DNA from: Planomonospora parontospora
Lineage (GTDB): Bacteria > Actinomycetota > Actinomycetes > Streptosporangiales > Streptosporangiaceae
Direction of reading: 5' to 3'
Length of the DNA: 64,000 bases
Assembly: GCA_014647935.1 (NCBI GenBank)
Contig: BMQD01000025.1
Location: forward strand, 1 to 64,000
Positions 23,575 through 31,655 of the stretch are shown here, piece after piece. A program made the position numbers and the translations under genes. The notes under the pieces are model-generated. The model was not told the DNA's origin and ran no database searches. It saw only the letters and a program-made list of their open reading frames with translations. How positions within the stretch are numbered: the first letter of the stretch is position 1; the number at the start of each line of letters is the position of its first letter.

Positions 23575-26013
23575 TCAACCGTTCTCCTCGATCCGTACCG
23601 TGCCCGCGGCTCCGTCGATCGTGATCAGCTGCCCGGTCTCGATCTCACGGGTGGCGTTGCGGACGCAGATGACGGCCGGGATGCCGTACTCCCTGGCGAC
23701 GGTGGGGCCGTGCGCCATCGGTGACCCGGTCTCGGTCACCAGCCCCGCCGTCGTCAGGAACAACGGGGTCCAGCCGGGATCCGTGGTGGGGGCCACGAGG
23801 ATCTCACCCGGTTCGATGCGCGCGCCGACCGGGTCGCGGATCACCCGCGCCCGGCCGGTCGCCCGGCCGGCGGCCCCGGCCATCCCGGTCAGCACCCCGT
23901 CTTCCACGGGCCCGGGCGGGGCGAGCGCCTCCACATCGGTCCCATCCGACAGCAGGGCCCCCGGGACGGCGGGCCGTCGGAGCTCCCGGGAGTATTCGGC
24001 ACGGCGCGCCGCGACCAGGGCCCGATGGTCGGCTCCGTCGTGGACGGCGGACCGGACCTCCGGCAGGTCGAGGAACATGATGTCGCCGGCGTGCTCCAGC
24101 AGGCCGCGGGAGACCAGGTCGGCTCCGATCAGCAGGAGCTGACGGCGCGCCGCCTGAAGCGGTGACAGCCAGGCGAACTTCCCGATCTCCCGGAGCCCGG
24201 TGAGCTTGCGCGAGCGGCGCATGAGGAAGGTCGCGAGCCGGCCGCGCACCGGCCGTCTGCGCCGCGCTCGCCGTGACAGCGTTTCGATCATCTTCTCCGC
24301 CCTCGCTGCGGCCTGCCGGAACCGCAGGTCGGGTGCTTGGCCAGGGTCGTCCACCCGGAGGTAGTTGGCGATCGTGGCGAAGAGGGGCGCCGGATCCTCC
24401 GCCCAGCGGGCCACGCCGACGTCGATCTCGGCGGCCGCGCGCATGCCGTACCTGTCGAGGAAGCCGGCCATCCCGATGTCGGGGAGCTGTCCCGCGCGGT
24501 ACTTCGCGGCCAGCTCCCCGGGCGGGGTGGTGAGGAACAGGTCGCGGTGTCCGCGCGCGCTCACCGCGACCTGCCAGAGCTCCAGGTCCATCTCCGTGGT
24601 CACGTTGTACGGCATCCCGCCCAGGACGACGTCCAGCTCCTCGGCGGTGGCGATGCCTTTCAGCAGCCCGGACGGCACTGCGCCGGCGAGCATCCCGGCC
24701 ATCAGCGGCCACACGATCCCCATCATGTCGAAACTCATGACCGCCCGGTGGGAGTCCTCGATCACCCAGCGGAGCCGCTCGGCGGACGTGGCCGGCTCGC
24801 TCGGCGGCACCGTCCGACGCCTGATCTCCTGCACGGCGCGATACGCCCTGGCCCGGGCGGCGTCCGGCCGCGCCAGGCTCCGGAAGAGGCCGAAAGCCGC
24901 GCAGGGCGCCAGCCGCGCCGTCATCTTCACGGCGCTGCCCGGCCGGAACGGCAGGCCGCGCCGCGGGGCGAACCGCGGATCGTCCAGCATGCGCTCGACG
25001 GCATCCTGCACCCGCGGCCCGTACACCTCCAAAGACGTCCGCAGCCCATTGCGCATGGTCTTGTTGCGGATGAAACCGGTCAGATCGAAGTAGAGCCGTC
25101 CGCCGATGGGAACCAGCCGGGGCAGCGGATCGCGCGGATCGACCGTGGCGCCCGCGGCCGCAAACCACATGCCCGAAGCCGTCTTGAGCAGCGACACCCC
25201 CATCGGCGTGGCCGGCCGGAGCATCCCCTGGATGTGGCCGAACTCGAGGTAGAGGCGCATGTCGCCGGTGTGCGGCGGGGCCGGGAACAGGGTGGTGATC
25301 GGCCGGGACTGCAGCAGCCACAGCGTGCCGTCCGCGTCGATCGCCCACTCGATGTCCTGCGGCGAGCCGAAGGACTCCTGCAACCGCCGCCCGGCCTGCC
25401 GTAGTTCTCCGAGCCGCTCCCCGTCGAGGCACCCGTCGTCGTCCGGTGCGGTCGGCCTCTGGTGGCCGAGGACGTAGTGGTCGGGGACGACGGTGCCCTC
25501 GACGATGGCGGTGCCCAGCCCCGGGGCGGCGTCGACGACCATCTCGGTGCGGCAGCCGGTGATCGGGTTGGCGGTGAACAGGACACCGGCGACCGCCGGG
25601 TCGATCATGCGCTGGACCACCACGGCCATGGCGGCCTCGTCGATGCCCAGCGCGGCGCGATAGGCCCTGGCGCGTTCGGTGTGCAGGGAGTCCCAGCACA
25701 TGCGGACCGCGTCGATGAGCGGTCCGGCGCCTTCGACGTTGAGGTAGGTGTCCTGCTGGCCGGCGAAGCTGGCGTCCGGCAGGTCCTCAGCGGTGGCGCT
25801 GGAACGCACGGCCACGCGGCCGCCACCGAGCCGCTCATAGGCGTCGATCAGTTCGTTCTCCGGCAGGTCCCGGGAGGTGTAGGACTCGACGGTCAGGCAG
25901 AAGCCGTCCGGGACGCGCTCACCCGCCTTGATCATCTCGCCGAGCCCGGCGGCCTTGCCGCCCACCAGATCGATCATGGAGGAGTCGATCTCAGCCAGGT
26001 GGATCAGTCGCAT
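23575..26013 (-). CDS. PEP-synthase-like dikinase, rifampin phosphotransferase architecture
   Basis: An 812-residue enzyme. Residues 1-300 form an ATP-grasp domain: VGGKAAGLGEMIKAGERVPD, VAVRSSATAEDLPDASFAGQ and DIEWAIDADGTLWLLQSRPI. A long middle part follows. The swivelling phosphohistidine domain comes last, with His768 in SPMAHGPTVAREYGIPAV and 44 residues after it. PEP synthase has this His mid-chain and a PEP-binding barrel behind it; that barrel is absent. The order ATP-grasp/middle/His domain is that of rifampin phosphotransferase, which moves the beta-phosphate of ATP to a drug. The substrate is unproven. The gene overlaps the upstream MarR gene by 23 bases and has GAGGAGGACAAGGG before its ATG. 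Confidence 0.8.
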   Translation of the reverse strand: MRLIHLAEIDSSMIDLVGGKAAGLGEMIKAGERVPDGFCLTVESYTSRDLPENELIDAYERLGGGRVAVRSSATAEDLPDASFAGQQDTYLNVEGAGPLIDAVRMCWDSLHTERARAYRAALGIDEAAMAVVVQRMIDPAVAGVLFTANPITGCRTEMVVDAAPGLGTAIVEGTVVPDHYVLGHQRPTAPDDDGCLDGERLGELRQAGRRLQESFGSPQDIEWAIDADGTLWLLQSRPITTLFPAPPHTGDMRLYLEFGHIQGMLRPATPMGVSLLKTASGMWFAAAGATVDPRDPLPRLVPIGGRLYFDLTGFIRNKTMRNGLRTSLEVYGPRVQDAVERMLDDPRFAPRRGLPFRPGSAVKMTARLAPCAAFGLFRSLARPDAARARAYRAVQEIRRRTVPPSEPATSAERLRWVIEDSHRAVMSFDMMGIVWPLMAGMLAGAVPSGLLKGIATAEELDVVLGGMPYNVTTEMDLELWQVAVSARGHRDLFLTTPPGELAAKYRAGQLPDIGMAGFLDRYGMRAAAEIDVGVARWAEDPAPLFATIANYLRVDDPGQAPDLRFRQAAARAEKMIETLSRRARRRRPVRGRLATFLMRRSRKLTGLREIGKFAWLSPLQAARRQLLLIGADLVSRGLLEHAGDIMFLDLPEVRSAVHDGADHRALVAARRAEYSRELRRPAVPGALLSDGTDVEALAPPGPVEDGVLTGMAGAAGRATGRARVIRDPVGARIEPGEILVAPTTDPGWTPLFLTTAGLVTETGSPMAHGPTVAREYGIPAVICVRNATREIETGQLITIDGAAGTVRIEENG

Positions 26014-26440
26014 CCCTTGTCCTCCTCGCGGCCTTCGCGTAGATCTCCACGGAGTAGAGCACGATCTGGCGCTCTTGCTGCGTGAACTGGTTCCAGAGCG
26101 CCATCGGCGCGTCGATCCGGACGCTCCGGATCTTCTGCAGGACGGCGGCGCCCTCCTGGCCGATGCGGATTCTGCGGACGCGGCGGTCGGCCTCGTCCTC
26201 GTATCGTTCGGCGAGCTCGCGCCGGACGAGGTCGTCGGCAATCCGGCTGGTCCGCGGGACCGACCGTCCGACCAGGGCCGCCGACTCCTTGACGGTCGGC
26301 TCGTCTCCGCGGTCGAGGACCTGGAGCATGACGCTGTCGAACATCCGCAGCTCGTCGCGCCCGTGCATCCGCAGTGGTGATGGCCTCAGATCGCGCGGCA
26401 TCGAGGCGAGCAGGTCGAGAAGACGCTCCGGGTCGTTCAT
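25991..26440 (-). CDS. MarR family transcriptional regulator
   Basis: A 149-residue regulator with the MarR winged helix: MFDSVMLQVLDRGDEPTVKE, SAALVGRSVPRTSRIADDLV and EDEADRRVRRIRIGQEGAAV. Its 3' end overlaps the start of the dikinase gene by 23 bases, so the two are translated from one message and it most likely controls that enzyme. I see no 19-bp rifamycin-associated palindrome upstream. The ATG is behind GGGATGGCAA. Confidence 0.83.
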   Translation of the reverse strand: MNDPERLLDLLASMPRDLRPSPLRMHGRDELRMFDSVMLQVLDRGDEPTVKESAALVGRSVPRTSRIADDLVRRELAERYEDEADRRVRRIRIGQEGAAVLQKIRSVRIDAPMALWNQFTQQERQIVLYSVEIYAKAARRTRDATDPPG

Positions 26441-26670
26441 TTGCCATCCCGCATTTGTCGTGAGACGGCAACCAACCTATTCCCGGCGCGATCGGCCGTC
26501 CATCCTGCGGTGCCGGAAATCCATTCGTACACGTCACGGCGTTGATCGGTGATCACGCATTGTGAATCCCGGAGTCGTAAGCCCTACACCGCGGCGGGAT
26601 GACCCGTCGTGCTGCCGCGCCTGGCCTGCCTGGCTGCGGTGACCGCTTCGCGCTCATCCGGCCGCCGCCG

Positions 26671-26745
26671 GAAAGTGATCGTGACAAGGAGATCGAGCGC
26701 CTGGCACCGCGGCACCGGCTGACGATCCTGCAGCGCCAGGCGGCC
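26671..26745 (+). mobile_element. Transposase/integrase-core scrap
   Basis: About 25 codons read SDRDKEIERLAPRHRLTILQ then RQAAR. This is close to the KDxEILxLRHQLxVLxRQ motif near the N-terminus of actinobacterial IS3/IS481-type integrase-core proteins. Nothing of the DDE domain follows, because the P450 gene begins at once on the other strand. I read it as a fragment left by an old insertion. Confidence 0.45.
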
Positions 26746-26769
26746 AGGTCCGCTACCGGGGTTTCATGG

Positions 26770-27957
26770 TCATCCGCGGGTGCGGACCCGCAACGAGGCG
26801 AGCGCGCGTTTCATGCCCGGCTGCCAGATGATCTCCTCCGGCGGCACGGCCAGGGCGAGCCGGGGGAAGCGCTCGACCAGGGAGCGCAGGGCGATCTGGG
26901 TCTCGGCGCGGGCCAGGGCGGCGCCGAGGCAGTAGTGGATGCCGTGGCCGAAGCCCAGGTGCCCGTTGTCGGGCCGGGACAGGTCGAGCAGGTCGGGGCC
27001 CTCGAAGCGGCGCGGGTCGCGGTTGGCCGCGGCGTACACCACCTGCACCGCCTCGCCCGCCGGGATCACTGTGCCGCCGAGTGCGACCGGCTGGAGCGTG
27101 TAGCGCAGGACGGCGATCTCGGCTGGCCCGGTGCAGCGCAGGAACTCCTCCACCGCCGCCGGGATCCGCTGCGCATCGGCGCGCAGGAAGGCGAGCAGGT
27201 CCGGGCGGGTGAGCAGCAGGTGCACGCTCTGGCTGAGGAGGGCGACGGTGGTCTCGTGACCGGCGATCAGGATGCTGACGGCCATCGCGATCAGTTCATC
27301 GTCACCGATCCGGTCGCCGTCGCGGTCGCGCACCGCGGCCAGGGCCGACAGCAGGTCCTCGCCGCCGTGGGCCCGTTTGCTCTCGATCAGCTCGGTCATG
27401 TAGCCGACCAGGCCCCGGGCTCCGGCCGCGACCCGCTCCGGGCCGGGTGCGCTCAGGTCGGCGGCCCAGCCGCGCCAGACGGCGCGGTCGGTCTCCGGCA
27501 CGCCGAGCAGCTCGCAGATGACCTGGATCGGCAGCGGGTAGGTGAAGTCCGCGATGAGGTCGCACTCCTCCGGCAGGTCCGCGAGCAGGTCGTCGACGAT
27601 CCGCTGGATGCGGGGGCGCAGCCGCTCCACCCGCCGGGCGGTGAACTCCCGCGACACCAGCCGCCGCAGCCGTGTGTGGTCTGGTGGATCGTAGGCGCCC
27701 AGCGTGCGCATCAGGTACGGGGCCACGTCCGCGGGCAGGCCCGCCGCGCCGGCCACGTCGATCACGGACTGCTTGGCCACGTCGCTGCTGAAGCGCGGGT
27801 CGGTCAGCACGGTCAGGCTCTCCGGGTAGCCGGTGACCAGCCAGATCGGCGTGCCGTCGAGGTAGCGGCCGCGGCTGACCGGCCCGCCCGCGGCCAGAGC
27901 GGACCAGAACGCGTCCCGGTCGTGGGTGGTGAACAGATCGGTGAGCGATGCACTCAT
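26770..27957 (-). CDS. Cytochrome P450
   Basis: A 395-residue soluble bacterial P450. The I-helix oxygen motif is AGHETT (232-237), the ExxR pair is EFLR (271-274), and the heme loop is FGHGIHYCLGA with Cys343 as ligand. The length and motifs fit the CYP107/CYP105-like group that hydroxylates macrolides and other secondary metabolites or xenobiotics. No ferredoxin gene is adjacent. Its ATG overlaps the stop of the upstream glycosyltransferase remnant (ATGA), so it is the third gene of a TetR-controlled operon and should still be translated. Confidence 0.9.
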   Translation of the reverse strand: MSASLTDLFTTHDRDAFWSALAAGGPVSRGRYLDGTPIWLVTGYPESLTVLTDPRFSSDVAKQSVIDVAGAAGLPADVAPYLMRTLGAYDPPDHTRLRRLVSREFTARRVERLRPRIQRIVDDLLADLPEECDLIADFTYPLPIQVICELLGVPETDRAVWRGWAADLSAPGPERVAAGARGLVGYMTELIESKRAHGGEDLLSALAAVRDRDGDRIGDDELIAMAVSILIAGHETTVALLSQSVHLLLTRPDLLAFLRADAQRIPAAVEEFLRCTGPAEIAVLRYTLQPVALGGTVIPAGEAVQVVYAAANRDPRRFEGPDLLDLSRPDNGHLGFGHGIHYCLGAALARAETQIALRSLVERFPRLALAVPPEEIIWQPGMKRALASLRVRTRG

Positions 27958-28358
27958 AGGGTCTCCAGGATCGAAGCGGCCTGTGCGGCGCCGTTCTCGG
28001 TGCGGATGCGCTCGCCGCGGCGGCGCGGGCCATGGGCGGGTCGGTGACGGCCCGGCCCAGGGCGGCGGCGAGCCCGTCGGCAGTCAGGCACCGCTGCGTC
28101 CGAGGCGGCGGGGCGACGCGGGCGACGTGCATCCGGGTGGCCCAGAACGACTGGTCGGCGCAGGATGTCGTGCCTGCCGCACCGGCGCGGCAGGCCCAGA
28201 CGAGTGCGCACCGCATCGGCGGCTCCGCTGAAGGCGCGCAGCATGAGCGTGATCGGCAGGCAGGAGACCCGGTTGAGCACTTCGGGCAGCGCCAGTGCCA
28301 GAGCGGCGTACGGCTGGACGTCGCCGCGCGTGCCGTGGGTGACGATGAGCGCCTTCAT
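27954..28358 (-). pseudogene. Collapsed glycosyltransferase (GT1/MGT-like)
   Basis: The start MKALIVTHGTRGDVQPYAAL is the classic N-terminus of macrolide/sterol-type glycosyltransferases. It jumps directly to LPEVLNRVSCLPITLMLRAF from the middle of that family. A second frame then reads LTADGLAAALGRAVTDPPMA, and the first frame returns with GERIRTENGAAQAASILETL, a typical C-terminus. About 135 codons remain of an expected 400, so most of the fold, including the nucleotide-sugar site, is gone. Start and stop overlaps with tetR (ATGA at 28358) and the P450 (ATGA at 27957) are intact, which shows the original operon. Confidence 0.75.
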
Positions 28359-28981
28359 CGCGCTCCCCGCTCCTTTTCGACCGCGTCCCAGGCCGTCAGG
28401 ACGCGCTCGTCGGCGAACACCCCGCGGGTGAAGATCTCGATGCCCGCGCGGGAGAAGCGCAGCATCGCCTCCATGTCGTGCACGTCGGACACGCCCAGCG
28501 CCCGCGACAGGTGCTCGCCGAACGCCAGCGGCGCCAGCAGCCACGTCACGTACAGCGCGGTGCGGGCGCGCGGATCCTCACTTCGCTGCACCCAGCCCTC
28601 GCCGACCCCCTCCTCCAGCCAGCGCCCGGTCGCCTCGACGATCTCGTCGAACAGCGCCGCCGCCTCCGGTGTGCCGTCCAGGAACGCCCGCCCCAGGTAG
28701 CGCCGCACCGCGGCGCCCGCCTCCAGCATCGCCGTCAGCCCGGCCGTGTCGCCGAGGTCGGCCTCCGGGCCGCCGCGCACCAGCGAGATCACGTGGTCGT
28801 CGCACGCCTTGCGCAGGCCCTCCTTGGTCGCGAAGTGGTGCAGCACCAGGGCGTGGGAGACGCCGGCGCGGGAGGCGACCGCCCGCAGGCTCACCCGGTT
28901 TACGCCTTCAGCCCCGAACAGCTCCAGCGCGGTGTTGCGGATCCGGGCCCGGGCGGTCAGATCATCATCAGCTGATCGCAT
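28355..28981 (-). CDS. TetR family transcriptional regulator
   Basis: A 208-residue regulator. The HTH reads RIRNTALELFGAEGVNRVSL then RAVASRAGVSHALVLHHFAT, with KEGLRKACDD after it. The C-terminal ligand domain is of normal size. I prefer the ATG at 28981; a TTG at 28999 would extend it by six residues. An imperfect inverted repeat TGGTCAG-TATG-CTAACCA covers the start, fitting autorepression. It heads the operon with the collapsed glycosyltransferase and the P450, so it would sense a compound handled by them. Confidence 0.87.
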   Translation of the reverse strand: MRSADDDLTARARIRNTALELFGAEGVNRVSLRAVASRAGVSHALVLHHFATKEGLRKACDDHVISLVRGGPEADLGDTAGLTAMLEAGAAVRRYLGRAFLDGTPEAAALFDEIVEATGRWLEEGVGEGWVQRSEDPRARTALYVTWLLAPLAFGEHLSRALGVSDVHDMEAMLRFSRAGIEIFTRGVFADERVLTAWDAVEKERGAR

Positions 28982-28998
28982 GGTCAGTATGCTAACCA
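28981..28998. promoter_or_regulatory. Probable TetR operator
   Basis: TGGTCAGTATGCTAACCA has 7-base arms matching at six positions. It overlaps the TetR start codon. Another TGGTCAG follows at 29001-29007. Confidence 0.5.
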
Positions 28999-29057
28999 AA
29001 TGGTCAGCCCTGAGGGAAGGTGTTGTTCAGCGCGGATATCCGGCGGAGGTCTCGCCG

Positions 29058-30230
29058 CTACCGGGAAGGCCGGGCGCCACCGCCTCGCAGCGCGTCCACG
29101 CGGCGGGTGCCGGTGAAGCGGGTGATGAGCGGTCCCGCGATCGCCAGGATGAAGACGTAAGCGGCCACCAGGGGCGCCAGCACAGGATGCCCGGCCGCGG
29201 CCAGGCCGACGATGACGATGGAGAACTCGCCTCGGGCGATCAGCGCGGCCCCCGCGCGGGCCCGGGCACGCGCGCCCACCCCGTCGCGGGAGGCGGCGTA
29301 GCGGCCGGTGACGACCTTGGTCGCGCCGGTGACCACCGCCAGCAGCGCGGCGGCCGGCAGCACCGGCGGCAGCTCGCCGGCGTCCACCGACAGGCCGATG
29401 GCCACGAAGAACACCGCGGCGAACAGATCGCGCAGCGAGGCGATGACGGCGCCGGCGCGCTCGGCCGTCTGCCCGGTGACGGTGAGCCCGACCAGGAAGG
29501 CGCCCACCGCGGCCGAGGCGTGGATGTACTCCGCCAGCGCGGCCACGACCAGGGTGATCCCGAGCAGGCGGAGCATGAGCTGCTCGTCGTCCGGATGCGC
29601 CACCAGCCGGCCGACGTGGTGGCCCCACCGGTAGGAGGTGGCGAAGGCGGCCAGCACCGCGCCGAGTGCGACCAGCACCCCGAGCCCGGCCTGCCACCAG
29701 GTGCCGCCGGAGACCAGCACCGCCAGCACCGGCAGGTAGGCGGCCATCGCGAAGTCCTCCAGGACCAGTACCGACAGCACGGCCGGACTCTCCCGGTTGG
29801 CCAGCCGGCGCAGGTCGCCCAGGAGCCGGGCGATGATCCCCGAGGAGGAGATGTAGGTGGCGCCGGCCAGCGCCAGGACGCCCACGCCGTCCAGGCCCAG
29901 CAGCCATCCGGCCACCGCGCCGGGTACGGCGTTCAGCACCAGGTCGACTACGGCGGAGGGCACGTGACGCCGCATGCTGGCGGTGAACTCGCCGATGGAG
30001 AACTCCAGCCCGAGCGCCAAGAGCAGCAGCACGATCCCGATGGAGGCCCCCACGCGCAGGAACTCCCCGGCGGCGGGCACGGGCAGGGCGCTCCCCTCGC
30101 CCAGTGCCAGGCCCGTCAGCAGGTAGAGCGGCACCGGCGACAGGGTCAGGCGGCGCGCCATCGCGCCCAGGACGCTGAGCGCGACCAGGATCAGGCCCAG
30201 CTCCAGCAGCAGGGCGGCCGAGACGTGCAC
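29058..30230 (-). CDS. CPA2 family cation:proton antiporter (KhtU-like)
   Basis: A 390-residue antiporter with about twelve membrane segments. Blocks such as LYLLTGLALGEGSALPV, VLLLLALGLEFSIGEFTASM, ATYISSSGIIARLLGDL and AALIARGEFSIVIVGLAAAG belong to the CPA2/Kef group. It starts with GTG only 3 bases after the stop of the regulatory-subunit gene, so they form a KhtT-KhtU-like pair that extrudes potassium (or another monovalent cation) in exchange for protons. It lacks a C-terminal TrkA-N domain; the separate partner replaces it. Confidence 0.85.
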   Translation of the reverse strand: MHVSAALLLELGLILVALSVLGAMARRLTLSPVPLYLLTGLALGEGSALPVPAAGEFLRVGASIGIVLLLLALGLEFSIGEFTASMRRHVPSAVVDLVLNAVPGAVAGWLLGLDGVGVLALAGATYISSSGIIARLLGDLRRLANRESPAVLSVLVLEDFAMAAYLPVLAVLVSGGTWWQAGLGVLVALGAVLAAFATSYRWGHHVGRLVAHPDDEQLMLRLLGITLVVAALAEYIHASAAVGAFLVGLTVTGQTAERAGAVIASLRDLFAAVFFVAIGLSVDAGELPPVLPAAALLAVVTGATKVVTGRYAASRDGVGARARARAGAALIARGEFSIVIVGLAAAGHPVLAPLVAAYVFILAIAGPLITRFTGTRRVDALRGGGARPSR

Positions 30231-30233
30231 CGC

Positions 30234-30713
30234 TCAGCCCCGCAGGAGGCGGACCACGTCGGTGATGCCCCGGTCGGTCCCGATCACCACCAGGACGTCA
30301 CCGGCGCGCAGCACCTCCTGCGGGCCCGGTGAGGCGATCACCTCCTCGCCGCGGACGATCGCCACCACCGACGCGCCCGTACGCGTGCGGGCCCTGGTGT
30401 GCCCCAGCGGCCGGTCGGCGTAGACGGAACCGGCCGGCAGCTCCACCCGGCCCGACTCCAGGCCGGGCACCTCCCTGGTCAGGTCGGCGAACCGCTCGGC
30501 GATGCGCGGCGCTCCCAGGATCTGGGCCAGGGTCTCGGCCTCCTCCTCGTTCAACCGGAACACCGGCCAGGCCTCGTCGCTGTCGTCGTCGCCGTAGACG
30601 ACCACCTCGAAGTCGCCCGTACGGCGTGCGACGACGCCGATCAGGTGCCCTTCGTGGTTGGTGAACTCGTACCGCAGCCCGACCCCGGGCAGGAGCACCT
30701 CGCTGACGTCCAT
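30234..30713 (-). CDS. Antiporter regulatory subunit with TrkA-C domain (KhtT-like)
   Basis: A 159-residue cytoplasmic protein. The N-terminal half (VLLPGVGLRYEFTNHEGHLI, GVVARRTGDFEVVVYGDDD) and the C-terminal RCK_C/TrkA-C domain (GHTRARTRTGASVVAIVRGE, VLRAGDVLVVIGTDRGI) match KhtT. In Bacillus, KhtT gates KhtU in response to pH and c-di-AMP. Ligand binding here is inferred from the family. It is the first gene of the pair. Confidence 0.83.
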   Translation of the reverse strand: MDVSEVLLPGVGLRYEFTNHEGHLIGVVARRTGDFEVVVYGDDDSDEAWPVFRLNEEEAETLAQILGAPRIAERFADLTREVPGLESGRVELPAGSVYADRPLGHTRARTRTGASVVAIVRGEEVIASPGPQEVLRAGDVLVVIGTDRGITDVVRLLRG

Positions 30714-30826
30714 GCGTCCATCATCACGGCGGACGCGCCCGGCGATCTCCGGCGGAGGATCCGGACCGCGTCCGTGTCGCGCAATCCCCGCCCGGAATCC
30801 GGCACGCGCCGGAGCCGCACCGCGAA

Positions 30827-30848
30827 CCGCCGGCCCTCCGGCCGGCGG
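30827..30848 (-). terminator. Terminator of the antiporter-ABC operon
   Basis: A perfect 9-bp stem CCGCCGGCC-CTCC-GGCCGGCGG lies 28 bases past the permease stop. Confidence 0.6.
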
Positions 30849-30875
30849 ATCCGTGCCCGGCTGCGAGGAAGGTGC

Positions 30876-31655
30876 TCAGCGGGTGTGGTCGGCCCGCTGC
30901 CACCAGATGGCCGTGGCCAGTGTCCCGGCTCCCCCGACGACCGCCACCAGCAGGTAGCCGACCGGTCCGGGCGCGTCCTGGCCGGGCCCGGCGATGCTGG
31001 CCAGCAGTCCCGGGACCGACCAGGGGAAGGATGCGCCATAGCCGAGCGCGGCGATCACCTGTGCGGCGAACAGCGCGGCGAACAGCGTCCCGACCGCGGC
31101 CAGGTATCCGCGTCCCGCGCTGGCGGCCAGCGCGAACGGCGTGGTCAGCGCGCACGTCAGCGCGGCGACCAGCAGGATGCGGCCCGCTCCGGCGGCCAGG
31201 ACCGGCACCGAGGCGCCGGGCAGGCCGAGCAGCGCGCCGATGAGCAGGCCGAGCGCGATCACCTGCAGGGCCAGCAGCAGCGACCAGCCGGCCAGGGCGG
31301 TGAACTTGGCGGCCACGACGGCGGTGCGGGAGGTGGGCAGGGCCAGCAGGTCCTTGGCGGTGCGGTCGCTGAACTCGCGGCCGAACAGCCAGACGGCGGT
31401 CATCCCGTAGATCAGCAGGCCGCCCACGGCCACCGCCTGGGCCAGCAGGGCCAGGTAGCCGGGCCAGTCGGCACTGGCACCGGTGAGCTGCGCCTTGTCG
31501 CCGAGCATGCCGAGTGTGCGGGCACGGCCCGGGTCGGCCAGGATGAACATGAACAGCCCGCACACGCCCGTGGCGAGGGTGAAGGCCGCGGCGGTCAGCG
31601 CGGGCAGGCGGCTGCGCCGTACCTTGAGCAGTTCCGCCCACAGGGCCTCACGCAT
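30876..31655 (-). CDS. ABC-2 type transporter permease
   Basis: A 259-residue protein with six hydrophobic segments. REALWAELLKVRRSRLPALT at the N-terminus and GREFSDRTAKDLLALPTSRT after the second segment are standard for ABC-2 exporters of the NatB/BcrB type. It overlaps the ATPase gene by 8 bases. The substrate is unknown; such pairs export peptides, antibiotics or ions. Confidence 0.85.
   Translation of the reverse strand: MREALWAELLKVRRSRLPALTAAAFTLATGVCGLFMFILADPGRARTLGMLGDKAQLTGASADWPGYLALLAQAVAVGGLLIYGMTAVWLFGREFSDRTAKDLLALPTSRTAVVAAKFTALAGWSLLLALQVIALGLLIGALLGLPGASVPVLAAGAGRILLVAALTCALTTPFALAASAGRGYLAAVGTLFAALFAAQVIAALGYGASFPWSVPGLLASIAGPGQDAPGPVGYLLVAVVGGAGTLATAIWWQRADHTR

Noticed and set aside
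23575-26013. Annotation as PEP synthase (PpsA).
   Set aside because: The phosphohistidine domain is at the C-terminus and the PEP-binding barrel is missing.
26770-28998. A secondary-metabolite biosynthetic cluster.
   Set aside because: Only a regulator, a broken glycosyltransferase and one P450 are present; no PKS, NRPS or terpene genes occur in the window.
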